Of a DNA stretch of 48,141 bases, positions 25,657-33,964 are shown one piece after another. The first letter of the stretch is position 1. The number at the start of each line of letters is the position of its first letter. The stretch spans positions 1 to 48,141 of the forward strand of contig JANXBZ010000012.1 in assembly GCA_025060475.1 (NCBI GenBank), read 5' to 3'. Under the pieces are notes generated by a model that saw only the letters and a list, made by a program, of their open reading frames with translations, did no database searches and was not told where the DNA came from. The DNA comes from Dictyoglomus sp. (lineage in GTDB: Bacteria > Dictyoglomota > Dictyoglomia > Dictyoglomales > Dictyoglomaceae). Position numbers and translations under genes: made by a program.

Positions 25657-26325
25657 ATGTGTGGAAGATTTTTATTGGTAGATATAGAAAAAGTTCCTGA
25701 AAGGTTTAATGTTCAAATATATGAAAGTTCTCATCTGAGAAAAAGATATAATATTTCTCCAGGGCAACCTGTACAGATAATTTTTCAAGAAAGTCCTAAC
25801 AGGATAGAAGAAGCAAGATGGGGACTTATTCCTCACTGGGCAAAGGATCCATCCATTGGGAATAGGATGATAAATGCAAGGGCTGAATCTCTCTTTGAAA
25901 AACCTGCCTTTAGGGATTCTCTTATAAATAGAAGATGTTTAATTCCTGCCAATGGATTTTATGAATGGAAAAAAGAAGGCTTGGAAAAAATTCCCTATCT
26001 TATCCACTTAAAAGATTTTTCCCTTTTTGCCTTTGCAGGACTTTACGATTTATGGGAGGATGAAAAGGGAAATTTAATAAGAACCTTTACAATAATAACC
26101 ACATCTGCCAATTCCTTTATAAAAGAAATCCATGATAGAATGCCTGTAATTTTGAAAAGGGAAGAAGAAGAGATTTGGATAAATAAAAAGGAGAAAAATA
26201 TTAGAAAACTTTTGGATCTTTTAAAACCTTATCCAGCGGAGCTTATGTCTGCTTATACAGTATCTAAGAAGGTAAATAATCCTAAATACGATTCCGAGGA
26301 TTTAATAAAGCCTTTTAATTACTAA
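25657..26325 (+). CDS. SRAP-domain abasic-site protein (YedK/HMCES family)
   Basis: The 222-residue protein is a complete SRAP domain. It begins MCGRF, placing the catalytic Cys at position 2 where it becomes N-terminal after Met removal and forms a thiazolidine cross-link with abasic sites in single-stranded DNA. Other family residues are N73 (MINARAES), E103 (GFYEWKKEG) and H159 (IHDRMPVIL). It protects abasic sites from cleavage during replication. It is monocistronic, with a predicted near-leaderless start, and converges on the HD-GYP gene with 2 nt between stops. Confidence 0.95.
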   Translation: MCGRFLLVDIEKVPERFNVQIYESSHLRKRYNISPGQPVQIIFQESPNRIEEARWGLIPHWAKDPSIGNRMINARAESLFEKPAFRDSLINRRCLIPANGFYEWKKEGLEKIPYLIHLKDFSLFAFAGLYDLWEDEKGNLIRTFTIITTSANSFIKEIHDRMPVILKREEEEIWINKKEKNIRKLLDLLKPYPAELMSAYTVSKKVNNPKYDSEDLIKPFNY

Positions 26326-26327
26326 GA

Positions 26328-28259
26328 TTAAACCTTTGCAAGTATTTCCTCCATTATTATATCAATCATTACTTCAGAAAGTTTCGGATCAAACTGAGTT
26401 CCACTACATCCTTTTATTTCCTCGATAGCTTCTCTTAAATTTAGGGCTTTTTTATAAGGTCTTTCACTGGTCATGGCATCAAAAGAGTCTGCAATACAAA
26501 GAATTCTTGACTCTAAAGGTATTTCTTCTCCCATTAATCCATCGGGATAGCCCTTTCCATCCCATCTTTCATGGTGATGTCTTACAATATGGGCTATATC
26601 TTTAAACTCTTCTATCCCTTTTAAAAGCTCTTCACTTTTTACAGGATGAATTTTTATTAATTCATATTCTCCTTTTGTTAAAACTTCAGGTTTATTTAAA
26701 ATTCTTTGGGGTACATATATCTTTCCTATATCATGTACCAATGCAGACCAATAAATCTTTCTTATGGTTTCCACAGGTAAATTAAGCTTTTCTGCAATTT
26801 TTACAGCATATTTTGCTACCCTCTCAGAGTGACCTTGAGTATACTTATCATAGTATTCCAAGGTTTTCACAAGGGTAAGAATTATTCTGTTTAGAAATAT
26901 TTCTTCTTTTCTAAGATAATCTCTTAACTCATGAAACTCTAAAAGAATATTTTCGAACCATTCCATAAGTTTTATATCTATTTCAGTAAATTTCTCTTTG
27001 TTTTCATCATGAATATTAATGAAAACTAAATATTCACTGAATTTTAATGGCAAAATTAAGGACTCTTTTATATTTTTATAAAAATTTTGAAAATCTTGAA
27101 AGATTAAAGAAAGATCTTCTTTATGTAAAATTTTTATGTTATCTAGAATTTTTAAGATTTTTAATTTTATAATTTTTCCTTCCAATTCTTCTTTAATCCC
27201 ATAACTCTTTAAAACTTCAAGTTCATCCTCTCTTTTTAAAAAGATAATTCCCGAATCCGCTTTAGGAAATGTAGCCACACAAAAATCTAATATCCTTTTT
27301 AGAAAATCCTCTTCCTTTAGTTTTATATTCGTTAAATCGGAGATTAACTCATAGGTCCTCCATATCCTTTCCGAAGCCTTCTCTAGTTCTTTATGGGTTT
27401 CTCTTAATTCTTCTGTTGCTTTTAAAACTCTTTTTGCAAGAATTCTGTTAAATATGAAAAGAATTAAAATTATTGAAAATGCTGATAATAAAATATATAA
27501 AATTATCTTTCCTAACCATTCAGGATATTCTTCTTCTTTCACAATATATTTTTCAGCTAATTTTTCCAATTCCTCATCTTTAATTTGGGAAAGATTTTCA
27601 TTTAAAATATTTAAAACTTCTGTATTTCCATCTTGAGTGGCAAGATAAAGGTAATTAGAAGTAAAAGGCTTTGATTTTGAAAATTTATAAAGAAGGTCGT
27701 ATTTTATCAAATAGAAATTTGCAGGAATATCATCCATTAAAAATACACTTATCTCACCTTTTTTTGCGGATTCCACAATATCAGAATAATTTTTATAAAG
27801 TTTAAATCTTATATTGGGATTTTTAGATAAAGAAATTTTTATAAGTGCATCATTTTCTTTAACTCCAACTACATAGGGAGTGATATCATCTAAAGATGAG
27901 ATTGGGGGAAGTCTTGAATCATAGTAGATACTTGAGGTCATTTTAAAAAGGGGCTTTGTAAAATCTAAATATTTTTCCCTTTCCTCTGTTTTAAATATGT
28001 TATCTATAATGTCCGCCTCTTTGTTTTTTATCATCTCATGGGCTTTTGCCCATTCCACAGGCATTAATTTTACCTTTATTCCTGTTCTTTCCTCCCAAAT
28101 CTTCCAAAAATCCACAGAAATTCCCACAAAATTCCCATGTTCATCAATATAGGTAAAGGGGGGATAGTCTCTATCTAAGACAACCCTTAGTTCCTTCCCG
28201 TAAAGAGGAGTATATAGTAAAAGAAAAAGTATAAATATTAAACTTACTCTCTTAAACAT
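26328..28259 (-). CDS. Membrane sensor: periplasmic solute-binding, GAF-like and HD-GYP domains
   Basis: The 643-residue protein has a signal peptide (1-21), a periplasmic SBP_bac_3-type domain (about 22-242, with DRDYPPFTYIDEHGNFVGISVDFW), one membrane helix (248-270), a short coiled coil, a GAF-like domain (about 305-440) and an HD-GYP domain (455-635). The HD-GYP signature is complete: HSERVAKYA, H509-D510 in HDIGKIY, HHERWDGKGYPDG (562-574) and DSFDAMTSERPY. HD-GYP enzymes hydrolyse cyclic di-GMP, so the protein probably links an extracellular amino-acid-like or other small ligand to c-di-GMP turnover. No GGDEF gene is seen in the window. A weak or absent Shine-Dalgarno precedes the ATG. 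Confidence 0.92.
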   Translation of the reverse strand: MFKRVSLIFILFLLLYTPLYGKELRVVLDRDYPPFTYIDEHGNFVGISVDFWKIWEERTGIKVKLMPVEWAKAHEMIKNKEADIIDNIFKTEEREKYLDFTKPLFKMTSSIYYDSRLPPISSLDDITPYVVGVKENDALIKISLSKNPNIRFKLYKNYSDIVESAKKGEISVFLMDDIPANFYLIKYDLLYKFSKSKPFTSNYLYLATQDGNTEVLNILNENLSQIKDEELEKLAEKYIVKEEEYPEWLGKIILYILLSAFSIILILFIFNRILAKRVLKATEELRETHKELEKASERIWRTYELISDLTNIKLKEEDFLKRILDFCVATFPKADSGIIFLKREDELEVLKSYGIKEELEGKIIKLKILKILDNIKILHKEDLSLIFQDFQNFYKNIKESLILPLKFSEYLVFINIHDENKEKFTEIDIKLMEWFENILLEFHELRDYLRKEEIFLNRIILTLVKTLEYYDKYTQGHSERVAKYAVKIAEKLNLPVETIRKIYWSALVHDIGKIYVPQRILNKPEVLTKGEYELIKIHPVKSEELLKGIEEFKDIAHIVRHHHERWDGKGYPDGLMGEEIPLESRILCIADSFDAMTSERPYKKALNLREAIEEIKGCSGTQFDPKLSEVMIDIIMEEILAKV

Positions 28260-28316
28260 TTATTTTTTCCCAACTTAGCAAGATTTTAATATACTAGTTA
28301 ATTATATCATAAAACT

Positions 28317-28340
28317 TGACTTTCTTCTCTTAAAAAGTCA
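28317..28340. repeat. 7-bp inverted repeat upstream of the glycosyltransferase
   Basis: TGACTTT (28317-28323) and AAAGTCA (28334-28340) flank a 10-nt centre. The motif TTCTCTTAAA occurs within this dyad (28325-28334) and again at 28368-28377, just upstream of the predicted promoter of the glycosyltransferase. This may be an operator with a second half-site. Confidence 0.4.
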
Positions 28341-28404
28341 GGAGCCACTACAATCTAATAATCTTTTTTCTCTTAAAGTAGTAACAAGACCAATATATCT
28401 ATGT

Positions 28405-28410
28405 TATAAT
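28405..28410 (+). promoter_or_regulatory. -10 box of the glycosyltransferase gene
   Basis: A perfect TATAAT ends 8 nt before the ATG at 28419, again predicting a leaderless transcript. A -35 candidate GTAACA (28381-28386) is 18 nt upstream and weak. Confidence 0.5.
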
Positions 28411-28418
28411 TATGAGCT

Positions 28419-29606
28419 ATGAAACTAATTATTGGTCAGTTTACTGATGCTTATCCTCCCATAACAGATGGAGTCGCTAATGTAGTAAAAAATTATGCCT
28501 ATTGGTTGAATAAAAAATATGGAAAAACCTACGTAATAACTCCAGCTTTTCCTAATTATAAAGATGAGGAAGATTTTGAAGTTATAAGATTTTTCTCTAT
28601 TCCTCTTATAATAAGACCCCCTTATAGATTAGGGATACCTTTTATAGATTTAAAATCTATGGAGAAAATTAAAAAAATTCCCTTTTCTCTAATTCATGCC
28701 CATTCTCCCTTTTCTGCAGGAGTTTTAGCTTTATATATTGCAAGAAAAAAAAGAATTCCAATTATTGCTACTTTCCATACAAAATATTATGATGATTTTA
28801 AATCCGCAGTAAAATCAGATCTTTTAGCTAAAATTATGGTCAAAATAATTATGGAATTTTATAATCAAGTGGATGAGGTTTGGACTGTTAACAAATCTAC
28901 AGCGGATATTCTTTTTGAATATGGATATAGAAAAAAGGTAGAGATAGTTCCCAATGGAAGTGAATTTATTCCCCCTTCCAATAAAGAAGAATATAGAAAA
29001 AGAATAGATGAAATTTATAATCTTTATCCTGAGGAGATAGTACTTTTGTATGTTGGTCAATTAATTCTTCACAAAAATCTTGAATTTTTAATATATTCTT
29101 TAAAATATCTAAGGGATTGGGAAGTAAGTTTTAAGATCTTTATTGTGGGAACAGGAAAAGACGAAAGATATCTTAAAAATTTAGTTAAAAAGCTTGATCT
29201 AGAAAAATTTGTGATATTTACGGGGAAAATATTAGATCGAGAATTATTAAAATCCTTCTATGCAAGAGCGGATCTTTTTCTCTTTCCCTCTTTATATGAT
29301 GCATCCGCTGTTGTAATTAAAGAGGCTTCTTCCTTTGGATGTCCTTCATTAGTAATTGAAGGTTCTGCCACTTCTGAAGGAATAATTGAGGGATATAACG
29401 GCTTTTTATCTAAAAATGATCCTTTTTTGTATGCCATTAAAATAAAGGAAATAATTTCTGATAGAGAAAAATTAAGAGATGTGGGAGAAAGAGCAAGAGA
29501 AACACTATATAGGCATTGGAGAGATATATTAGAAGAAGTGGCTGGAAGATATGAGGAGATAGTTCGAAGGCATCAATCGAAAATCTTTAAATTTTCTGAT
29601 TTTTAA
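28419..29606 (+). CDS. GT4-family glycosyltransferase
   Basis: The 395-residue GT-B-fold enzyme has the N-terminal FTDAYPPITDGVANVVKNYA loop, HAHSPFSAG, FHTKYYDD and, in the C-terminal half, LLYVGQLILHKNLEF and the donor-binding region FPSLYDASAVVIKEASSFGCP. The pattern resembles diacylglycerol alpha-glucosyltransferases and related lipid glycosyltransferases, so a glycolipid product is plausible. It acts on the cytoplasmic face of the membrane. The gene stands alone between the HD-GYP gene and the solute-uptake operon. Acceptor and donor sugars cannot be proven from sequence. Confidence 0.88.
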   Translation: MKLIIGQFTDAYPPITDGVANVVKNYAYWLNKKYGKTYVITPAFPNYKDEEDFEVIRFFSIPLIIRPPYRLGIPFIDLKSMEKIKKIPFSLIHAHSPFSAGVLALYIARKKRIPIIATFHTKYYDDFKSAVKSDLLAKIMVKIIMEFYNQVDEVWTVNKSTADILFEYGYRKKVEIVPNGSEFIPPSNKEEYRKRIDEIYNLYPEEIVLLYVGQLILHKNLEFLIYSLKYLRDWEVSFKIFIVGTGKDERYLKNLVKKLDLEKFVIFTGKILDRELLKSFYARADLFLFPSLYDASAVVIKEASSFGCPSLVIEGSATSEGIIEGYNGFLSKNDPFLYAIKIKEIISDREKLRDVGERARETLYRHWRDILEEVAGRYEEIVRRHQSKIFKFSDF

Positions 29607-29857
29607 ATTAACTTGAAAAATTAGCTTTAAACTATTTGGTTAAACATTGAAAAATTTCCCTTAAATAATATTTTTATATCCCATTGACACCATTTCTTTT
29701 TTAGGTATAAAATAAGCCTAAAAATATTGTGTGCGAAAAAATAAACTGGAAAATATGGAAAAAATTCTCTTAAATTTTTAAACGCAAGAAAAAATTTATA
29801 GGAGGTGGGAGAAAAAATTTATTAGAAATTCTTAAAAAATAGAAAGGAGGATTTTAT
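29607..29857 (+). promoter_or_regulatory. Promoter and long 5' leader of the uptake operon
   Basis: A consensus -35 TTGACA (29684-29689) and TATAAA (29706-29711) are 16 nt apart. Transcription would start near 29718, giving an untranslated leader of about 140 nt before tctC, unusually long for this window. The leader holds an extra AGGAGG at 29799-29804 not followed by a convincing gene, and the true AAGGAGG about 9 nt before the ATG at 29858. No tRNA or known riboswitch was recognised. The 77 nt before the promoter are AT-rich with no gene. Confidence 0.65.
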
Positions 29858-30829
29858 ATGTTTAACAGAAAATTCCTTATTATCTTAATTCTTCTTGGTA
29901 TTTTTCTGATTAATGTGGGAACCAGTGCTGGATATCCAGAAAGACCTGTTCAGATTATAGTCCCTTGGTCTGCAGGTGGAGCTACTGATGTTCTCTTTAG
30001 GACTATTGCCAGTGTATTTCCTAAATATGCTAATGGGCAACCTTTAGTTGTGAACAATATTCCTGGTGGTGGAGCAGTGCCAGGAACTATGGAGTTTTTG
30101 AGGGCAAAACCCGATGGATATACTTTGCTTTCCTTTGCAGCACCAATATTAATTAAATCCCATATGGATCCCGTTCAATTTGATGTCAATTCCTTTGAGC
30201 CAGTAGTATTAGTAGTTAATGACCCTTGCTATATTCTTGTTAGGAAGGATTCTCCTTGGAAAAACTTGAAGGATTATGTGGAATTTGCAAAACAAAATCC
30301 CGGAAAGATAACCATTGGGAATGGTGGTGCAGGAGGCGGAACCCATCTTGCTGCTCTTGCCTTTGAGGCCTTCGCAAAGATTAAGCTTACCCATGTTCCC
30401 TTTGAAGGTGGCGGTCCTGCAGTTACTGCTCTTGTAGGAGGACATATTGATTCCTATATGGGTGCTGCACCAGAGGGATTAACAAATGTAGATGCAGGAC
30501 AACTAAGAATTCTTGGAGTATTTGGTAAGAATAGGATTGAAAAGTATCCTGATGTTGCTACTGCCAGAGAACAAGGATTTAATTTCTTATTTGGAATGTG
30601 GAGAGGAGTAGCAGTACAAAAGGGAGTTCCTAAAGAAATAATAGATAAGCTTCATGTAATATTCTATAAATGTATTCAAGATCCTGATTTCCAAAAGAGA
30701 GCAAAGGAGCTTGCATTGTCCATAGAATATAAAGGACCAGCATCCTTTGCAAAATTCATAAAGGATTACGACAAATATTATGAAAATCTTATTAAAACCA
30801 ATAAATTAGGGACTAAATATAAGTATTAA
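29858..30829 (+). CDS. tctC: TctC: tripartite tricarboxylate transporter solute-binding protein
   Basis: The 323-residue exported protein has a signal peptide ending near TSAGYP and the TctC hallmarks YPERPVQIIVPWSAGGATDV at the mature N-terminus, GGGAVPGTMEFLRAKPDGYT, and GGAGGGTHLAALAFEA. TctC proteins bind carboxylates or other small anions in the periplasm and deliver them to a TctA/TctB membrane pair, encoded directly downstream. The ATG has AAGGAGG 9 nt upstream. A strong GC-rich hairpin follows the stop, probably raising the ratio of binding protein to membrane subunits. The ligand is not predictable. Confidence 0.94.
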   Translation: MFNRKFLIILILLGIFLINVGTSAGYPERPVQIIVPWSAGGATDVLFRTIASVFPKYANGQPLVVNNIPGGGAVPGTMEFLRAKPDGYTLLSFAAPILIKSHMDPVQFDVNSFEPVVLVVNDPCYILVRKDSPWKNLKDYVEFAKQNPGKITIGNGGAGGGTHLAALAFEAFAKIKLTHVPFEGGGPAVTALVGGHIDSYMGAAPEGLTNVDAGQLRILGVFGKNRIEKYPDVATAREQGFNFLFGMWRGVAVQKGVPKEIIDKLHVIFYKCIQDPDFQKRAKELALSIEYKGPASFAKFIKDYDKYYENLIKTNKLGTKYKY

Positions 30830-30836
30830 AAATATT

Positions 30837-30859
30837 CCCCTGCCCAATAAGGGCAGGGG
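30837..30859 (+). terminator. Hairpin between tctC and tctB
   Basis: CCCCTGCCC (30837-30845), loop AATAA, GGGCAGGGG (30851-30859): a perfect 9-bp, mostly G-C stem 7 nt after the tctC stop. It is followed by ACTTTATT rather than a clean U-run, so partial termination or mRNA 3'-end stabilisation fits better than full termination. Confidence 0.75.
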
Positions 30860-30888
30860 ACTTTATTAAATTCCTAGGAGGAGTAAAA

Positions 30889-31341
30889 ATGAAATTTAAA
30901 ATAAATTGGGATGTGGGAATAGGTATTGGTATAGTGATTTTGGGAATTTTCATATTGATTCTTACTTTAGGAATGCCTAAATCGCCTTTGGGATTGGGAC
31001 CTGGTGATTATCCCCGAGTAATATCTTATGGTTTAATAATTACAGGAATAATCTTAATTATTCAGGGATTAAAAGAGGAACCATCTTCGCAAAGGATTTA
31101 TTCTTTGAATTCTTTAAAAAGGGTTGGTCTTCTTGTTTTATTGGGACTTCTTTATGTTTATTTAGTTCATTATATTGGTTTTTTATATTTAACTCCTTTT
31201 CTTATGGTGGCTACCATGTATCTTTTTGGATATAAAAAATTACTCTGGGGAATAATAATAAGCATATTGTTTACATTACTAGTAAATTTCATATTTTACA
31301 ATATTTTTAAAGTTCCATTACCTGTCTTTTCTTTATTTTAA
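30889..31341 (+). CDS. tctB: TctB: small membrane subunit of the TTT transporter
   Basis: The 150-residue protein has four predicted membrane helices and the TctB-family loop MPKSPLGLGPGDYPRVIS after the first helix. TctB is the small integral subunit that pairs with TctA. It has AGGAGG upstream and is followed after 18 nt by tctA. Confidence 0.9.
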   Translation: MKFKINWDVGIGIGIVILGIFILILTLGMPKSPLGLGPGDYPRVISYGLIITGIILIIQGLKEEPSSQRIYSLNSLKRVGLLVLLGLLYVYLVHYIGFLYLTPFLMVATMYLFGYKKLLWGIIISILFTLLVNFIFYNIFKVPLPVFSLF

Positions 31342-31359
31342 TTTTTAGGAGGCTAAAAG

Positions 31360-32835
31360 ATGGTAAATTATTGGTTAGAAGGACTTAAAATTGCAATTCA
31401 ACCTAATAATCTTATCTTAATGCTTATTGGAACTATAGGCGGAATCATAGTAGGAGCTCTTCCAGGAGTTACTTCCTCTATGGGAATAATTCTCCTCCTT
31501 CCCTTTACCTATTATCTTGATCCAAAATCTGCAATGCTTATGCTTGCAGGAATGTATTCAGGATCCATGTTTGGTGGATCTATTTCTGCAATCCTTCTTG
31601 GAGTTCCTGGAACACCCTCTGCTTCTGCAACCCTTCTTGATGGATATCCCTTGGGAAAACAAGGAAAAGGAGGAAAAGCAATCTTAACTGCTCTTTATGC
31701 ATCTACTGCTGGAGGAATTCTAAGTGGTATAGTTCTGGTATTTTTGGCACCTGAGCTTGCAAAATTTGCCCTTAGATTTTCTCCAGTAGATTATTTTGCT
31801 CTTTCCATATTTGGTTTAACAATAATAGCCAGTGTCTCTGGAAGATATTTAGTTAAGGGATTAATTGCAGGAATATTGGGACTTTTTATATCCACAGTGG
31901 GAGTTGAAAATATTAGAGGTTCCACAAGATTTACTTTTGGAATACCTGCTCTAACTGCAGGGTTTGAACTCCTTCCTGTACTAATAGGTGTTTTTGCTAT
32001 TGCAGAGATATTATTGGAATTGGAACAAAGGGAGAAGGAATATAAAATTCAACATACTTTAACTTCTTCATTTTTAAGTTGGGAGGAAATTAAATCTTTA
32101 TTAATACCTATACTTGTAGGAGCTGTTATAGGAATAACTATAGGGATTATTCCTGGTACAGGAGGAACCATTGCTACTTACTTAGCTTATAATGAGCTTA
32201 GAAGATGGTCTAAAAATAAACAGAAATTTGGAAAAGGAGCTATAGAAGGAGTAGCAGTTGTGGAATGTGCAAACAATGCAGTTACAGGTGGTGCATTGGT
32301 ACCTACCTTAGCCCTTGGAGTTCCAGGAGACGTAGTAACTGCAGTAATGCTTGGTGCCATGATTCTTATAGGTGTAAGACCAGGACCTCTTTTATTCCAG
32401 GCAAGACCTGATTTAATATATTCTTTCTTTGCTGGTTGGTTCATTATTCAATTTATGATGCTTGGAACTGGATTTATATCGAGCTTAACTGCTCCTTACA
32501 TCTTAAAAATTCCTAAAAATATTCTCATGCCTATAGTTCTTGTTTTCGCAATAATTGGTTCTTTTGCAATTAGAAACAGTCTTTATGATGTTGCTGTAGC
32601 AATAATCTTTGGACTAATAGGATACTTTATGAGAAAGCATAATTTCCCTCAAGCTCCTTTAGTACTTGGAGTAATCTTAGGTCCCATGGCGGAGACAAAT
32701 TTAAATAGGGCATTAATATTATCCAGAAATGATTGGAGTATTTTAGTAAGAAGTCCCATCTCTTTAACATTATTAATTCTTTCTGTTTTATCTATAGTTT
32801 TTGCAGTTATTTCCTTTAGAAAGGAAAGTAAATAG
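31360..32835 (+). CDS. tctA: TctA: large membrane subunit of the TTT transporter
   Basis: The 491-residue polytopic protein has about 12 helices and the TctA signatures GALPGVTSSMGIILLLPFTY, GGSISAILLGVPGTPSASAT and, in the second half, GIIPGTGGTIATYLAYNE and GALVPTLALGVPGDVVTAVM. These conserved Gly/Pro loops line the transport path. It uses an ion gradient to import the TctC-bound solute. AGGAGG lies 7 nt before the ATG. The next gene starts 11 nt after its stop. Confidence 0.95.
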   Translation: MVNYWLEGLKIAIQPNNLILMLIGTIGGIIVGALPGVTSSMGIILLLPFTYYLDPKSAMLMLAGMYSGSMFGGSISAILLGVPGTPSASATLLDGYPLGKQGKGGKAILTALYASTAGGILSGIVLVFLAPELAKFALRFSPVDYFALSIFGLTIIASVSGRYLVKGLIAGILGLFISTVGVENIRGSTRFTFGIPALTAGFELLPVLIGVFAIAEILLELEQREKEYKIQHTLTSSFLSWEEIKSLLIPILVGAVIGITIGIIPGTGGTIATYLAYNELRRWSKNKQKFGKGAIEGVAVVECANNAVTGGALVPTLALGVPGDVVTAVMLGAMILIGVRPGPLLFQARPDLIYSFFAGWFIIQFMMLGTGFISSLTAPYILKIPKNILMPIVLVFAIIGSFAIRNSLYDVAVAIIFGLIGYFMRKHNFPQAPLVLGVILGPMAETNLNRALILSRNDWSILVRSPISLTLLILSVLSIVFAVISFRKESK

Positions 32836-32845
32836 GGAGGAGCTT

Positions 32846-33952
32846 ATGGATAGAAAAGAAGAAGTTAGGATTAAACTTGATAGAGTGAGAGAATTTTTAA
32901 AGAATCATAATCTTTCTGCAATGCTTATTAAAAAGCAGCCAAACTTTTCTTGGATTACTGCAGGAGGAGTAAATTTTGTAGGTATGGCTACAGAAATGGG
33001 AGTAACTTCTGTTCTTGTCACAGAAAAGGATCAATTTGTAATAGCAAATAAGATTGAAGCAAGAAGAATGAGAGATGAGGAAGTGGGAGAAATAAATTTT
33101 GAAGTATTAGAATATGAATGGTACGAAGATAAAGAGATGGAAATTGTAAAGAAGATTGTAGGGGATGGAAATATTGGATGTGATGTACCTCTTTCTGGAA
33201 CCCAGTTTGTAGATAATGATTTTAGAAGATTAAGATTTGAGCTTACTCAAGGGGAGATAGAAAGATATCAATTTTTAGGAGAAAAATTGTCAAGAATTGT
33301 AGAGGAAGTGTTAATGTATGAGACAAAGCCAGGGGATACAGAGATAGAAGTTGCAGGAAAGATATCCCAAAAACTTTGGAAAGAAGGGATAGAACCTACT
33401 GCATTTATGGTATCCTCTGATGATAGGGTAAGAAATTATAGACATCCTATTTCGAAGAATAAAAAAATAGAAAAACTTGTTATGGCTTCAGTTAACGCAA
33501 GGTATAAAGGACTTTACGCTACTATAACTCGTATGGCTTATTTTGGAAATATTCCCGAATCTTTGAAGAAACAATATGAAGATAACGTAGAAATTGAATG
33601 TATTATGATAAATAAAACAAGAATTGGGGAAGAGATGAGAGTACCTGTTCTTTCCGCTATAGAAGAATATGAAAAAAGAGGATATAAAGAAGAATGGAAA
33701 TTACATCATCAAGGTGGATCTATGGGATACTACCCAAGGGATACAAGGGTAACCCCAAATACTACAGAAAAAGTAGTCAAAAATCAAGCTTTTTGTTGGA
33801 ATCCATCCATATCAGGGACAAAATCCGAGGACGGATTTATAGCTACAGAAAATGGACCTATTATGATTACAAAACCTATTATTTTCCCTACTTTAAAGGT
33901 GGAAATCGAAGGAATAACTTTTATTAAGCCCGATATCTTAGTAATTTCTTAA
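32846..33952 (+). CDS. Pita-bread (M24/creatinase-fold) protein lacking metal ligands
   Basis: The 368-residue protein has the two-domain creatinase/prolidase layout: an N-terminal domain to about 135 and a pita-bread domain to the end. The His region LHHQGGSMGY (H287/H288) is present, but the dinuclear metal ligands of peptidases look replaced: the two Asp positions align with S215 and T226 (SVNARYKGLYATITRM), and one Glu with N319 (CWNPSISGTKSED). It may be a metal-independent hydrolase, as creatinase is, or bind without cleaving. The start is ATG 32846 after GGGAGG; upstream in-frame codons lie inside tctA. Its position in the uptake operon suggests it acts on the imported compound. Confidence 0.8.
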   Translation: MDRKEEVRIKLDRVREFLKNHNLSAMLIKKQPNFSWITAGGVNFVGMATEMGVTSVLVTEKDQFVIANKIEARRMRDEEVGEINFEVLEYEWYEDKEMEIVKKIVGDGNIGCDVPLSGTQFVDNDFRRLRFELTQGEIERYQFLGEKLSRIVEEVLMYETKPGDTEIEVAGKISQKLWKEGIEPTAFMVSSDDRVRNYRHPISKNKKIEKLVMASVNARYKGLYATITRMAYFGNIPESLKKQYEDNVEIECIMINKTRIGEEMRVPVLSAIEEYEKRGYKEEWKLHHQGGSMGYYPRDTRVTPNTTEKVVKNQAFCWNPSISGTKSEDGFIATENGPIMITKPIIFPTLKVEIEGITFIKPDILVIS

Positions 33953-33964
33953 GGGGGAATTAAG

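Noticed and set aside
29805-29825. Six-codon ORF in the uptake operon leader
   Set aside because: Its GTG lies inside the AGGAGG itself, so it would not be initiated from that site.
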